This document shows positions 24,785 through 33,670 of a stretch of 43,757 nt of DNA, in pieces (position 1 is the first letter of the stretch; each line of letters starts with the position of its first letter). The stretch is from JAWXBT01 sp964523015. GTDB lineage: Bacteria > Bdellovibrionota_C > UBA2361 > J135. Position numbers and translations under genes: made by a program. The notes beneath the pieces were generated by a model. That model did not search any database, was not told where the DNA came from, and saw only the letters and a list, made by a program, of their open reading frames with translations. The stretch covers positions 1-43,757 of the forward strand of contig CAZFXN010000019.1 in NCBI GenBank assembly GCA_964523015.1, in the 5' to 3' direction.

Positions 24785-26461
24785 ATGGTTAAAACGACTA
24801 AAAAAAGACTCCAAGTTAAACTTAGAAACTTAGAGATCTCCGATTTTGAAAAGCTAGAAGCCTCAATGAGGGGGGCTTACCATGGAACAGGCATGGAGAC
24901 CTGGGGGTATGCCCAGATCCAACGGCTCCTTCAGGATTTTCCTGTTGGTCAAATCTGTATTGAGGTTAACGGCGTAGTTGCAGCAGTCGCTCTTGCTATA
25001 ATTGTCAAACATGACGACTACGGAGACGATCATACCTATAACGAAATCACAGGAAATGGAGAGCTTACGACTCATAATCCTAAGGGAGATGTCCTCTATG
25101 GTATAGAGATCTTCGTTCATCCTGATTACCGTGGACTTCGATTAGGAAGACGCCTTTACGATGTACGCAAAGAATTATGTGAGAATTTAAACTTAAAAGC
25201 GATCGTCGCTGGTGGCAGAATACCTGGATACAAAAAGTATGCCGATAAGATGCGTCCAGGTGAGTACATTGAAAAGGTTCGCCTAAAAGAGATCTTTGAT
25301 TCAATTTTATCGTTTCAACTATCGAATCAGTTTCACGTTAAAAAGATCCTTACTAACTATTTACCTAATGATACTGAATCACTTGAGTTTGCAACTCTAC
25401 TTGAGTGGAATAATATTTATTATTCTGAGCCAAAAGATAAAACTTTCTTTAATCTTAAAAAATCATACGTGCGTTTAGGCCTTATTCAATGGCAGATGAG
25501 AAGATGTGAATCAATTGAAGATCTTTTAGGCCAGGTAGAGTTCTTTGTTGATTCTGTAAGTAGTGTAAAGGCTGATTTTGCAATCTTTCCTGAGTTTTTT
25601 AATGCCCCTCTTATGGTTAAGTATAACCAGTTAGCTGAGTCTGAAGCTATCAGGAAACTGGCTGACTATACTGATGCGTTACGGGATAAGTTTGTTGAAT
25701 TTGCGATCTCATATAATGTAAACATAATAACTGGCAGTATGCCTTATGTAGAAGATGGAAAGCTTTTTAGTATCTGCTATCTTTGCCGTCGTGATGGATC
25801 TTGGGGATCTTATCGTAAGATCCAGATCTCGCCTCCTGAAGTGAATCACTGGGGCATGATTGGAGGATCTGAATTAGTGGCCTTTGATACTGATAGTGGA
25901 CGAGTTGGGATCTTAATCTCCGATGATGTTGAATACCCAGAACTAGCACGGATATACGCCGATCAAGGAATAAGTATACTCTTTGTTCCTTTCTCCTCAT
26001 CATCAAAGAATGATTATCAAAGAATTAAATGCTGTGCCCAGGCGCGCGCAATCGAGAATGAATGTTATGTTGCGATAGCTGGATCGGTTGGAAACTTACC
26101 AAAAGTTTCCAATATGGATATTCAGTTTGCTCAATCAGCGGTATTTTCCCCTGCTGATTTCGCTTTTCCAACAAACTCAACAATCTCAGAAGCTACTCCC
26201 AATACTGAAATGACTGTTATTGCTGATGTTGACCTTGATCTCTTAAAGGACATTCATACAAATGGAACAGTAAGAAATCTGGCTGATAGAAGGCGGGATC
26301 TTTACTCTGTTGTATGGAACAAAGATGTGGCCGTAGAGGAAGATTCAATTAAAGAGATCGAGGAGTCTGTGGAATCTCTACAGCCCAAATCTCAAGAGCT
26401 AAAAATAGAAACAGCTCCTAAAAAAATAAAAGCTAAACTGCCTCTACGGCTTGCAAGTTAG
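24785..26461 (+). CDS. GNAT acetyltransferase-nitrilase fusion, nitrilase nucleophile Cys replaced by Ser
   Basis: The product is 558 aa. Residues about 10-180 form a GNAT domain (YGIEIFVHPDYRGLRLGRRLYD is the acetyl-CoA loop). From about 230 to 510 there is a carbon-nitrogen hydrolase domain of the class fused to RimI-like acetyltransferases. The triad would be Glu270 (FPEFFNAP), Lys345 (YRKIQISPPE) and Cys; the third motif, normally ICYDVEFPE, reads ISDDVEYPE, so Ser379 (TCC, 25919-25921) replaces Cys. Amidase activity is therefore doubtful while the GNAT half looks intact. A Lys/Glu-rich tail ends the protein. It overlaps the convergent recJ stop by 29 bp. Confidence 0.92.
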   Translation: MVKTTKKRLQVKLRNLEISDFEKLEASMRGAYHGTGMETWGYAQIQRLLQDFPVGQICIEVNGVVAAVALAIIVKHDDYGDDHTYNEITGNGELTTHNPKGDVLYGIEIFVHPDYRGLRLGRRLYDVRKELCENLNLKAIVAGGRIPGYKKYADKMRPGEYIEKVRLKEIFDSILSFQLSNQFHVKKILTNYLPNDTESLEFATLLEWNNIYYSEPKDKTFFNLKKSYVRLGLIQWQMRRCESIEDLLGQVEFFVDSVSSVKADFAIFPEFFNAPLMVKYNQLAESEAIRKLADYTDALRDKFVEFAISYNVNIITGSMPYVEDGKLFSICYLCRRDGSWGSYRKIQISPPEVNHWGMIGGSELVAFDTDSGRVGILISDDVEYPELARIYADQGISILFVPFSSSSKNDYQRIKCCAQARAIENECYVAIAGSVGNLPKVSNMDIQFAQSAVFSPADFAFPTNSTISEATPNTEMTVIADVDLDLLKDIHTNGTVRNLADRRRDLYSVVWNKDVAVEEDSIKEIEESVESLQPKSQELKIETAPKKIKAKLPLRLAS

Positions 26462-28136
26462 CTTGAATCGACGAATTGCCTTTATAGGTATTAATATCAG
26501 GTTTAAAAACCAGGTTAACTTTTGCACCAATATTTAGGGCAGGATGTGAATTTTGACGCCATAAAAACCCAGCTAAGGATCGTTGACCATCAGAAAATTG
26601 GGCCTTGATATGTAGATCTTTTAAAAGCGTAATCTCTTTTACTTCAACATTTCTAACCAGCAGTTGAGGAGAAGCATTCCCAACTCCAAACGGCTCAAAG
26701 CTTTGTAGCTCTTTTACTACCGGTAATTTTATATCAGCTAATCCAACTTCAGTATCAGCCAATACATACGGCTCGGTATTGATCTTTGATAAACTTATCT
26801 GACATGCTGCTTGAAAAGCTTCAGCAAACTCCTCTATTCTATCCGCAGCTACAGAAAGTCCTCCAGCACCATCATGCCCTCCAAATTTAAGGAGCGTCGA
26901 TCCAACTTCAGATAAAGCACCGATAACACTAAACCCTGGAATACCGCGTACTGAGCCTTTGAACACTCCATCTTTATCCATTCCCATAATTACAGTTGGA
27001 CGATGGAAAGCTTCAACCATTCGCTGCGCAACAATACCGATAACGCCGGTATGGTAACTTTGATCCCAAACAACCAGAGCTGAAGGCAATGCTCCCCTTC
27101 GCTCTATCTCCATCTTTGCTCTTTTTTTGATCCGCTCTTCAGTATCTTGACGTTGCTTATTAAGTCGATCTAAACGTCCAGCGATTTTTTCAGCTCGCTT
27201 TTCATCCCTTGTGGTTAAAAGCTCAACTACAATGTCTCCATGAATCATCCGTCCGGCCGCATTAATACGGGGTCCAATTCCGAAAGAGACATGGTGGCAA
27301 CTAACTGGATCCTTTGCCCCAGCCACTCGCTTTAGAGCAATAAGTCCAAGTCTTTTAGTGACTGAAAGAAGCTCTAAGCCTCGTTTAGCAATAACTCGAT
27401 TAGCTCCAATTAATGGCACCATATCGCAAATTGTGCCTAGGCAAGCCAGATCGAGATATGCCTTTGGATCGACTAATTTTGCTTCCTTGGTTAATGTTTT
27501 TTTAAGGCCAACTATCAGATACCAGGCGAGTGCTGAAGCGCATAAAATTTTATTACCAAAACCACAACCATCTTGATGAGGGTTAATAAAAACATCAGCA
27601 TTAGGATTATGATCACCAACATGATGATGATCAACCACTATGGTTTTAAGACCTAGCTCCCGAGCTTTTTCTAGCTCTGTACGATTGGTTGTACCAAAAT
27701 CAACAGTAATAAGGAGAGCATATCCCTCCTCACTCATCTTAGAGATCATACCAATGTTAAGACCATAGCCATCTTCAAATCTATCTGGAATAAAAACCTT
27801 GCACTTAACTCCAATTTCATCAAAAAAAGCTTTAAGTTGAGATCCTCCAGAGAGTCCATCAACGTCAAAATCACAAGCTATGGCGATGCCTCCACCATCT
27901 TTAATTGTCTTAGCTATAAGATCACAGGCAGCATCAAGATTCTTTAGTTCAGTAGGCTGTGGCAATCCCTCTTTAAGAGAAGGATTAAGAAATTTATTTA
28001 GATCATCATCAGCTTTAAATCCACGCGCTGCGATAACGCGGGATGCAACATCGCCAAGGCTAAACGTGCTCGAGATTTTCTGAGCTTCATTTTCGTGCTG
28101 CTCTCGAATCTTTATTTTTTTTACTACCACTGTCAT
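26433..28136 (-). CDS. recJ: Single-strand DNA exonuclease RecJ
   Basis: RecJ degrades 5' single strands in recombination, mismatch and base-excision repair. At 567 aa it has family length. DHH motifs: CDFDVDG (about 88-94), TVDFGTTN (about 144-151), VVDHHH (about 168-172) and LGTICDMVPL. The DHHA1 part has GPRINAAGRM, YHTGVIGIVAQRM and FGGHDGAGGLSV, and an OB-fold tail follows. The second DHH motif (DFGTTN) differs from the usual DNGI. It is the last gene of the minus-strand run, 53 bp after abiEii, and its 3' end overlaps the GNAT-nitrilase gene. Confidence 0.95.
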   Translation of the reverse strand: MTVVVKKIKIREQHENEAQKISSTFSLGDVASRVIAARGFKADDDLNKFLNPSLKEGLPQPTELKNLDAACDLIAKTIKDGGGIAIACDFDVDGLSGGSQLKAFFDEIGVKCKVFIPDRFEDGYGLNIGMISKMSEEGYALLITVDFGTTNRTELEKARELGLKTIVVDHHHVGDHNPNADVFINPHQDGCGFGNKILCASALAWYLIVGLKKTLTKEAKLVDPKAYLDLACLGTICDMVPLIGANRVIAKRGLELLSVTKRLGLIALKRVAGAKDPVSCHHVSFGIGPRINAAGRMIHGDIVVELLTTRDEKRAEKIAGRLDRLNKQRQDTEERIKKRAKMEIERRGALPSALVVWDQSYHTGVIGIVAQRMVEAFHRPTVIMGMDKDGVFKGSVRGIPGFSVIGALSEVGSTLLKFGGHDGAGGLSVAADRIEEFAEAFQAACQISLSKINTEPYVLADTEVGLADIKLPVVKELQSFEPFGVGNASPQLLVRNVEVKEITLLKDLHIKAQFSDGQRSLAGFLWRQNSHPALNIGAKVNLVFKPDINTYKGNSSIQANLQAVEAV

Positions 28137-28189
28137 CTAGGTAGGTTAGCAGATGTTAATAAAAGAATGAAATATTTAATACAGCGCCA

Positions 28190-28927
28190 CTAAATCGGTG
28201 TTAAGTCAGGATCACTAAGCTTAACAAATGCTGCCTTAAAAAAAGATAAGAGGCCAATAATTTCATCAGGTAATAAGTAATCTGATAATTGAGATTCTAT
28301 CTCTTTGTTTGAAATTTTAGAAAGACTTGCTCTTAAAAACTCATAAAATTCATGAACGTTTTTACCTTTAAAATAGTCAACTTTTTTAACAGCTTTAGAG
28401 TATATTGGCTTTTTAAGTCTCTGAGATAGAAGGTGCAAATCAGGAGATATATTCATCTGAAGAAAAAACCATACATCATAGAGGTCACGTATTAGTCGCC
28501 GCTCATTCCATGCTGCTAACTTATTAGCCATCGAGATTGTATGATCAACTACATGTATTACTCGCTTAGGAAGGTTAAATTGCGGAGAGAATAAACTAGT
28601 AGTAGCAATATCTGTTTTAATGCTCTTTGCAACTTTTGCTTCAATCTGAATTGATGATTCTCCAACTGCGAGAACAACTCTTAGACATTGAGAATTAAGA
28701 GTGTGACTAACCTTGGCATTTTGAATTTTCCTAAGACAATTTAAGACCTGTTTTGCAATGTCATTTTTTGATCGATAAGGAACAAAAACATAGTCGAGGT
28801 CATTTGTAAATCTCGGAGAACCTAAAATCTTTAAAACCATTCCGCCTCGAAGCACTGCTTTTTTGCCAAACTCTTGAGAGAAAAGCTCAAGGACTTGAGC
28901 AAGCAACTGTTGTTCCTTGTTGTCCAT
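28190..28927 (-). CDS. AbiEii-type nucleotidyltransferase toxin
   Basis: This 245-aa protein matches the AbiEii/MenT-like nucleotidyltransferases, the toxin of type IV toxin-antitoxin systems, which act in phage abortive infection or growth arrest. Motif I is LRGGMVLKILG...FTNDLDYVF (GG...DxD, both Asp present). IQIEAKVAKS and NKLAAWNERRLIRDLYDVWF match the later conserved blocks (Lys and RDxxD). The ATG overlaps the antitoxin stop in TAATG, so the two are translated together. It lies 53 bp before recJ on the same strand, so recJ may share its transcript. Confidence 0.87.
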   Translation of the reverse strand: MDNKEQQLLAQVLELFSQEFGKKAVLRGGMVLKILGSPRFTNDLDYVFVPYRSKNDIAKQVLNCLRKIQNAKVSHTLNSQCLRVVLAVGESSIQIEAKVAKSIKTDIATTSLFSPQFNLPKRVIHVVDHTISMANKLAAWNERRLIRDLYDVWFFLQMNISPDLHLLSQRLKKPIYSKAVKKVDYFKGKNVHEFYEFLRASLSKISNKEIESQLSDYLLPDEIIGLLSFFKAAFVKLSDPDLTPI

Positions 28928-29535
28928 TATTCACCGACTCTATTTAAAAAATTCTGCTTAAAATAAGTCACAAATCTCTTATCATACTTTAATAGAAATC
29001 TGTTGATAACTTTAAAGTTTAAATCCTCATGATTGACGTCGCTAAACGGATCGAATGAAAATCGCTTGCCTTTATAGTAGTAGTAAAAAACATCAAGAAG
29101 AGCTTTTTCAGGGCTAGCCCAATTTGTAATTCCTTTTTTCTCAAAGCCGAAATATAACTTGGGGTTAATACTTAAATACTCAATTGTTCCAATGACAGAT
29201 TGAAATTTTCGAGGTTTCCCAATTTTTATAGCTTGAATTTTTCGAGCAGGTACTGAGCCAATAATGCTTTTTTTTGCAAGGGCTGCGCCGGTAGAGATAT
29301 ATGACTGCGGATATATTCTACTACTTATCGCAAAAAGGGTAGCTTCTTTGGTGACATAAATGCCGCGACTAACTTTTATTAATTTGCGTGTAGATACAAG
29401 CTTTTCAATCGCTCGATAAAAAGTTGCCCCTGATTTCTCATTTAATATAACTTCAAGATCTCGAATTGTAAAAACACCATCAAGCTCTCTTCCCAGTTTT
29501 TCTATAGTTATTGACACTTCATTTTTCATTACCAT
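28927..29535 (-). CDS. AbiEi-type antitoxin / autorepressor
   Basis: This 202-aa protein has an N-terminal winged helix (about 10-70: GVFTIRDLEVIL, ATFYRAIEKLVSTRKLIKVSRGIYV) and a C-terminal domain of the AbiEi family (YISTGAALAKKSIIG, ASPEKALLDVFYYYYKGKRFSF). Members repress their own operon and counter the toxin without stable binding to it. The gene order antitoxin then toxin with a 1-bp overlap is standard. It lies 54 bp after the cytochrome c gene in the same direction; I see no clear own promoter or operator in that gap, but the 29535-29590 stretch is AT-rich enough to hold one. Confidence 0.85.
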   Translation of the reverse strand: MVMKNEVSITIEKLGRELDGVFTIRDLEVILNEKSGATFYRAIEKLVSTRKLIKVSRGIYVTKEATLFAISSRIYPQSYISTGAALAKKSIIGSVPARKIQAIKIGKPRKFQSVIGTIEYLSINPKLYFGFEKKGITNWASPEKALLDVFYYYYKGKRFSFDPFSDVNHEDLNFKVINRFLLKYDKRFVTYFKQNFLNRVGE

Positions 29536-29589
29536 AAACTATCATAAAATGAGAGTATTTAGCAATGTAAAACTTACAACTATATAATT

Positions 29590-30261
29590 TTAAAGAGAAA
29601 ATCTATTGATATAGGCAACAACGTCAACAAAATCTTGCATTACCTGAGGTTTAAACGGTGCCATTTGAGGAACTGTATTAAAAGCGTTTTCTACCTCTTG
29701 ATAAGTCTTATTTGCCTTTGGATTGTGACATCCAACACAATAATTATTTGAGTATATCTCCCCTTGAACTTTGTTACCCACCCAGGGTGCTGGAATACCA
29801 AAGCATCCTGGCTTAGCGTCTCCATTTGGCTCAAAGCAGGTTACAGGAGCCACAGTTGGCGTAGGAGTAACCCCAGGTGGCGGTAGAATTTGACCCTCGG
29901 TATTATCTGCACACAGCTTCTCTCCGACTGAGAGGTAAATTTTTTGTGCTTTGTATGCTTTTTTGGCTTGAATTTTTTTTAAGCCGCTCTTCTTTTTTAA
30001 TTTTTTCTTAAGTTTTTTTACTACTAATGTAGTTGGAGTAAAGATTCCATTACCTAAATCTAATGAGCCAACTATCCAGCCATCCTTAAATGCACAGGTA
30101 AATAGAACTCCGCCAAGTTTTAAATTAAAAACTAGCCCCTCTTCTGGAATAAAGGAGCCATTTATTGGGGAAGCATAGGCTGTAGTTAAGTTATGCGAAG
30201 AAATTGTAACAAGAAGTGCTAAAAAAATATGCTTAAATCTGCCCCTAATTTCATGCATCAT
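29590..30261 (-). CDS. Exported c-type cytochrome with Lys-rich N-terminal module
   Basis: The product is 223 aa. A signal peptide (IFLALLVTISSHNLTTAYA) is followed by a module of about 90 residues with FTCAFKDGWIVG, a KKLKKKLKKK stretch and a closing EKLCADN. A Pro-rich linker (LPPPGVTPTPTVAPV) leads to a small cytochrome c domain with heme motif CVGCH (about residue 175) and a likely Met ligand in TVPQMAPFK. It probably carries one covalent heme in the periplasm. The N-terminal module resembles that of the DUF1800 protein three genes up. It lies 15 bp after the DUF1501 gene; the three form a unit. Confidence 0.85.
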   Translation of the reverse strand: MMHEIRGRFKHIFLALLVTISSHNLTTAYASPINGSFIPEEGLVFNLKLGGVLFTCAFKDGWIVGSLDLGNGIFTPTTLVVKKLKKKLKKKSGLKKIQAKKAYKAQKIYLSVGEKLCADNTEGQILPPPGVTPTPTVAPVTCFEPNGDAKPGCFGIPAPWVGNKVQGEIYSNNYCVGCHNPKANKTYQEVENAFNTVPQMAPFKPQVMQDFVDVVAYINRFSL

Positions 30262-30276
30262 TAAATGCCTGTGACA

Positions 30277-31530
30277 TTAAACATGCCAATTAATGTTTTG
30301 ATCTATAAACGTGCTCGGGATTATTTGAGCAGGGTTAAATCCCATCATCTCGGCGATATCTTTATATAGAACACGAGGGTCTAAAAGCCTTGGCATACCA
30401 AAACCAGTGGCGATCTGCTGAGGAGTTGCAATTGGTCCATGGAGTCCTCCTATTACACGTCCACCAAGTAGTATTGCATGCTTCCCCCATCCATGGTCAG
30501 TGCCGGCAGTAGAGTTTGAGGCAATCTGTCTACCAAACTCACCAATTGCTAAGACAACAACATTATTTAGCTGACCTATGATCTGCATATCGTTTAGCAA
30601 AGAGTTAAGTCCTGCTGCAAATCCAGCTTGAGAGTTATTATTATTATTGATCTGATCACTATGAGTATCGTGTCCATTAGGGGCACGAACAAAAAAGCAA
30701 TCCCCCATTCCTGCATCAATAAGGGTGGCAATTGATTTTAGCTGATTACCAAAAGTGGTTCCTGGGTAGCTCACTGGTCTAGTTCCAAAAGCCAGATTGG
30801 CACTTCTAACTGCAGTGATCGAATCATCAAGTGTTTTTTGAGAAGCTCTTATTTTAGCTTCAGCCGGTGACTGAGGAGGCGGAGCACTAAGAGCTGCAAT
30901 CTTCATCTTATAAGCACGATCTCGAGTCTCGTTACTATCCTGAGTGCTATTTAAGTTAGGATTATCATAATCACTATAGCTATACTGAGATAAATTTGAG
31001 GTTGTACTAATAGCTTTATATGTAGGCGCGGCAAATTGGAATTGATCATTAGTTGAAAAATTCCAACCTAAAAATGGCGTAGGGTTTGTCTTTGCCAATT
31101 CTTCAACCATACGACCCATATACGACTGTCCATCGTTACTAATTCCAGAAGCCTCATTTGCACGACCAACTTCATGTGAGCCGGTAGAGTTTGGTTCAGC
31201 TACTGTCGTAAAGATCGCCATCTTATTTCCAAAATTACTGTAGAGGGTCGACAAATTGGAACTTAGCTTTACATAGGGATGCCCTAAATCAATCATGTTG
31301 GCACTTGCGACCTGAACACCAGGACGTCGATCTGCAGCTTCAGGAAGATCATACGGAAACCAACCTAAGCCATCAGGGCCGCCATCAAAGAATATTTTTA
31401 TGAACTTTAGAGAATTAGTTGGTGCGCCATAAGCATAGTTGTTACTGACCTCTGGCAACACTCCCCAAGCTAGAGCACCAGCAGTACCAACACCTAGATT
31501 TTTGATAAATGAACGTCTATCTAATTTCAT
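30277..31530 (-). CDS. DUF1501 protein, Tat-exported
   Basis: This 417-aa protein belongs to DUF1501, a family distantly related to sulfatases and alkaline phosphatases, of unknown activity. The N-terminus carries a twin-arginine signal, DRRSFIKNLGVGTAGALAWG, so it is exported folded, possibly with a cofactor. KIFFDGGPDGLGWFPYD, TVAEPNSTGSHEVGRANEASG, NGHDTHSDQ and GEFGRQIASNSTAGTDHGWG (the late D-H-G-W motif) are typical for the family and could bind metal. DUF1501 and DUF1800 genes are widely found together. It is preceded by DUF1800 (57 bp) and followed by the cytochrome. Confidence 0.93.
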   Translation of the reverse strand: MKLDRRSFIKNLGVGTAGALAWGVLPEVSNNYAYGAPTNSLKFIKIFFDGGPDGLGWFPYDLPEAADRRPGVQVASANMIDLGHPYVKLSSNLSTLYSNFGNKMAIFTTVAEPNSTGSHEVGRANEASGISNDGQSYMGRMVEELAKTNPTPFLGWNFSTNDQFQFAAPTYKAISTTSNLSQYSYSDYDNPNLNSTQDSNETRDRAYKMKIAALSAPPPQSPAEAKIRASQKTLDDSITAVRSANLAFGTRPVSYPGTTFGNQLKSIATLIDAGMGDCFFVRAPNGHDTHSDQINNNNNSQAGFAAGLNSLLNDMQIIGQLNNVVVLAIGEFGRQIASNSTAGTDHGWGKHAILLGGRVIGGLHGPIATPQQIATGFGMPRLLDPRVLYKDIAEMMGFNPAQIIPSTFIDQNINWHV

Positions 31531-31587
31531 AACTAAATAACCTTATTTTATAACCTTACTGTATAAATTTTTTGCAAACCAATAAAT

Positions 31588-33504
31588 TTACTTAACTCCA
31601 AATTGAGGAGATCCGGTCATCATTATTATTAAAGCACCGATTCCTCTCTTTACCTTTGTTTCATTTAAAGTATCCCAAGGATATAATGAGAAGGTTGTTG
31701 GCTCATCCGTTAATGGATTAACAGCAATCGCTTGAATAGTCATATAAGAATACATTGCATCACGCTGTGCTGTTGTAAGTTTTACGTTCAATACTTTGGC
31801 TAAATAATCGATAACCTTATATGGATCAGTTCGATCTCCCGCTGGCATTGGATTAAGAACATTTATATAGGAGTAATTTACATTGCCAGGTTCTAGTATT
31901 CTATCAGCAACTTCACTTTGATTACTCATTAATAACTGTGAATTTGCCCAACGATCAATTAACCATCCAAACGGACCTTGAGGAGAATTAGTTGGCTCTT
32001 GCTGACAATTCACCATCGCAGTTTGTAACTGAATATAACTAACTGGCATGCTAACTTCTTTAAATGTTCTGGTGATAGTAAATAATCGGTCAAAACATTC
32101 CCTCATTACAGCACCACGCCACTCAGTAAAGAATTCCTTAGAGATAGCAATTTTGCGAATCGCTGCGTGGATATTATCGGTACTTAGCAAGACTTGGGCT
32201 AAGGCAAGAATATGAGGAGCGTCGGGTTCATTAGTGCCGTATCTCTCTATTAATCTTCTCGCCCAGTGAAGGGAGAATGACGGATGATTCATAGATGCCT
32301 CAATGGCATCCCATATTGTAGTAATTGTTGCCGCCTCAGGTTTTCCTTGAAAAATATATTTCTGACCAGGAGCAAAGTTAGCGAGTTTAAATTCTAAAGT
32401 TCGCTCATTTCTATTTGTATCCGGATCAACCTGAGTACCTAATACCCAGCCTGTTAAAGCTTTTGCGTATTGCGGAATGTCAGTTAAATTACTGTACTGA
32501 TCCGCTCCCTCAGATTTTAAATCTAAAGGATTCTTTTGGCCTATCGTATATAGTTCGTTAATTTCACGTGGCAAATTCTCACCCGGTGCAACTGCCGTAC
32601 TTGATACACCATCCAAGAATTTTTGAAGACTTGGATCTAAGATCATATCATTGACCATTAACCTTACTTTACCGTTAACAGCATGATTAAGAAGTTTCTT
32701 TATATACCTCTCGGCAATTCGTTCATCGATATCAGCTGTCCCTAATGTTGCAAATACAATAGCAAAGTGATGTTGCAAAAATTGCAAGGCAAGTTTGGCA
32801 TGGTATTGATTTGGGGTGTTATAGAGAAAGTAAGCTACGCCTCGTTGCAGACCCTGTAAGTTAATCGATCCACCATCTGTTAAGTAATCATCTATAGGTG
32901 GCTCATTATCACCATCGAAATAGGCTGATGCAGCTTGGTAAACAGTGGCATGAGCACTTGGATCATAAACTGTAATCACATTATCAAAACAGAAAGCGGC
33001 GGTCTTGCCTAAACATGCACTTAGTTGAGCAGCAGTTGGAGCATACGCAAGTCTATGAAAAAGTCTTCGAACGTCTTCCTCGGTTAATGGAATAGTATGT
33101 TCTATAAAGAGAGGCTCAGATGGTGGTGCGGGTGGATTGTTCTGTAGATCTTTAGCCTCAGCGCAAGCGCCCTCTTTTGCAATCCGTTTATTTTTTAGCT
33201 TAGCGGCTTTACTAAGAGTTTTTTTCTTAACATCCTCTGATTGAGCTTTTGATTCACCTTTTAATTTCTTCTCCTTAAATTTATCTAGGATAAAGAAAAC
33301 ACCCTTTCTCTTCCCGGTAACAATTGCACCTTTAAACAAACTACATCTAACTGGTTTTCCATTTAGATAAGTGAACCAATCATTTGAAACATCAATTTTC
33401 TTTCCACCTTTAGGTTTTTCTGCTGCAACTGAGGGCTGAATATTAAACAAAAAAACTGAGGAGAGAACTAGAATAAGAACAGATTTTTTTTTAGCTTCTA
33501 ACAT
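31588..33504 (-). CDS. Exported DUF1800 protein with Lys-rich N-terminal module
   Basis: The product is 638 aa. A signal peptide (SVLILVLSSVFLFNIQPSVAA) is followed by a module (RCSLFKGAIVTGKRKGVFF..., Lys-rich, closing GACAEAKD) much like that in the cytochrome gene, then a Pro-rich linker. The main part is DUF1800: EEDVRRLFHRLAYAPT, QHHFAIVFAT, PREINELYTIGQ, YAKALTGWVLG, SLHWARRLIERYGTNEP. Its biochemical role is unknown; it usually pairs with DUF1501. It is the first gene of the run to recJ, and a sigma-54 promoter lies about 67 bp before its ATG. Confidence 0.9.
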   Translation of the reverse strand: MLEAKKKSVLILVLSSVFLFNIQPSVAAEKPKGGKKIDVSNDWFTYLNGKPVRCSLFKGAIVTGKRKGVFFILDKFKEKKLKGESKAQSEDVKKKTLSKAAKLKNKRIAKEGACAEAKDLQNNPPAPPSEPLFIEHTIPLTEEDVRRLFHRLAYAPTAAQLSACLGKTAAFCFDNVITVYDPSAHATVYQAASAYFDGDNEPPIDDYLTDGGSINLQGLQRGVAYFLYNTPNQYHAKLALQFLQHHFAIVFATLGTADIDERIAERYIKKLLNHAVNGKVRLMVNDMILDPSLQKFLDGVSSTAVAPGENLPREINELYTIGQKNPLDLKSEGADQYSNLTDIPQYAKALTGWVLGTQVDPDTNRNERTLEFKLANFAPGQKYIFQGKPEAATITTIWDAIEASMNHPSFSLHWARRLIERYGTNEPDAPHILALAQVLLSTDNIHAAIRKIAISKEFFTEWRGAVMRECFDRLFTITRTFKEVSMPVSYIQLQTAMVNCQQEPTNSPQGPFGWLIDRWANSQLLMSNQSEVADRILEPGNVNYSYINVLNPMPAGDRTDPYKVIDYLAKVLNVKLTTAQRDAMYSYMTIQAIAVNPLTDEPTTFSLYPWDTLNETKVKRGIGALIIMMTGSPQFGVK

Positions 33505-33580
33505 ACACTACATGAATAGATGAAATATTTAGGTAACTCCCAGATCGAGATAAAAGAACGCACAGCCCCGATAGGAATTG

Positions 33581-33597
33581 AGCAAGGAACATGCCAA
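33581..33597 (-). promoter_or_regulatory. Sigma-54 promoter (-24/-12) of the DUF1800 operon
   Basis: The minus strand reads TTGGCATG-TTCC-TTGCT, against the consensus TTGGCACG-N4-TTGCW: one mismatch, with GG and GC exactly 10 bases apart. The expected start point is near 33570, leaving a leader of about 67 bases before ATG 33504. It faces the DUF1800 gene and lies in the only real gap upstream of that operon. Confidence 0.75.
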
Positions 33598-33670
33598 TAT
33601 CTAATTGAAGTTTGATCGAGTGTGTTACGAATTAACTAGTAGTCTATTTTAACTCGCTAAAATTGCAGAG

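Noticed and set aside
30270..30300. Sigma-54 promoter before the cytochrome gene (TTGGCATGTTTAATGT)
   Set aside because: The -12 GC is GT and the TT is missing; it also lies at the DUF1501 coding end.
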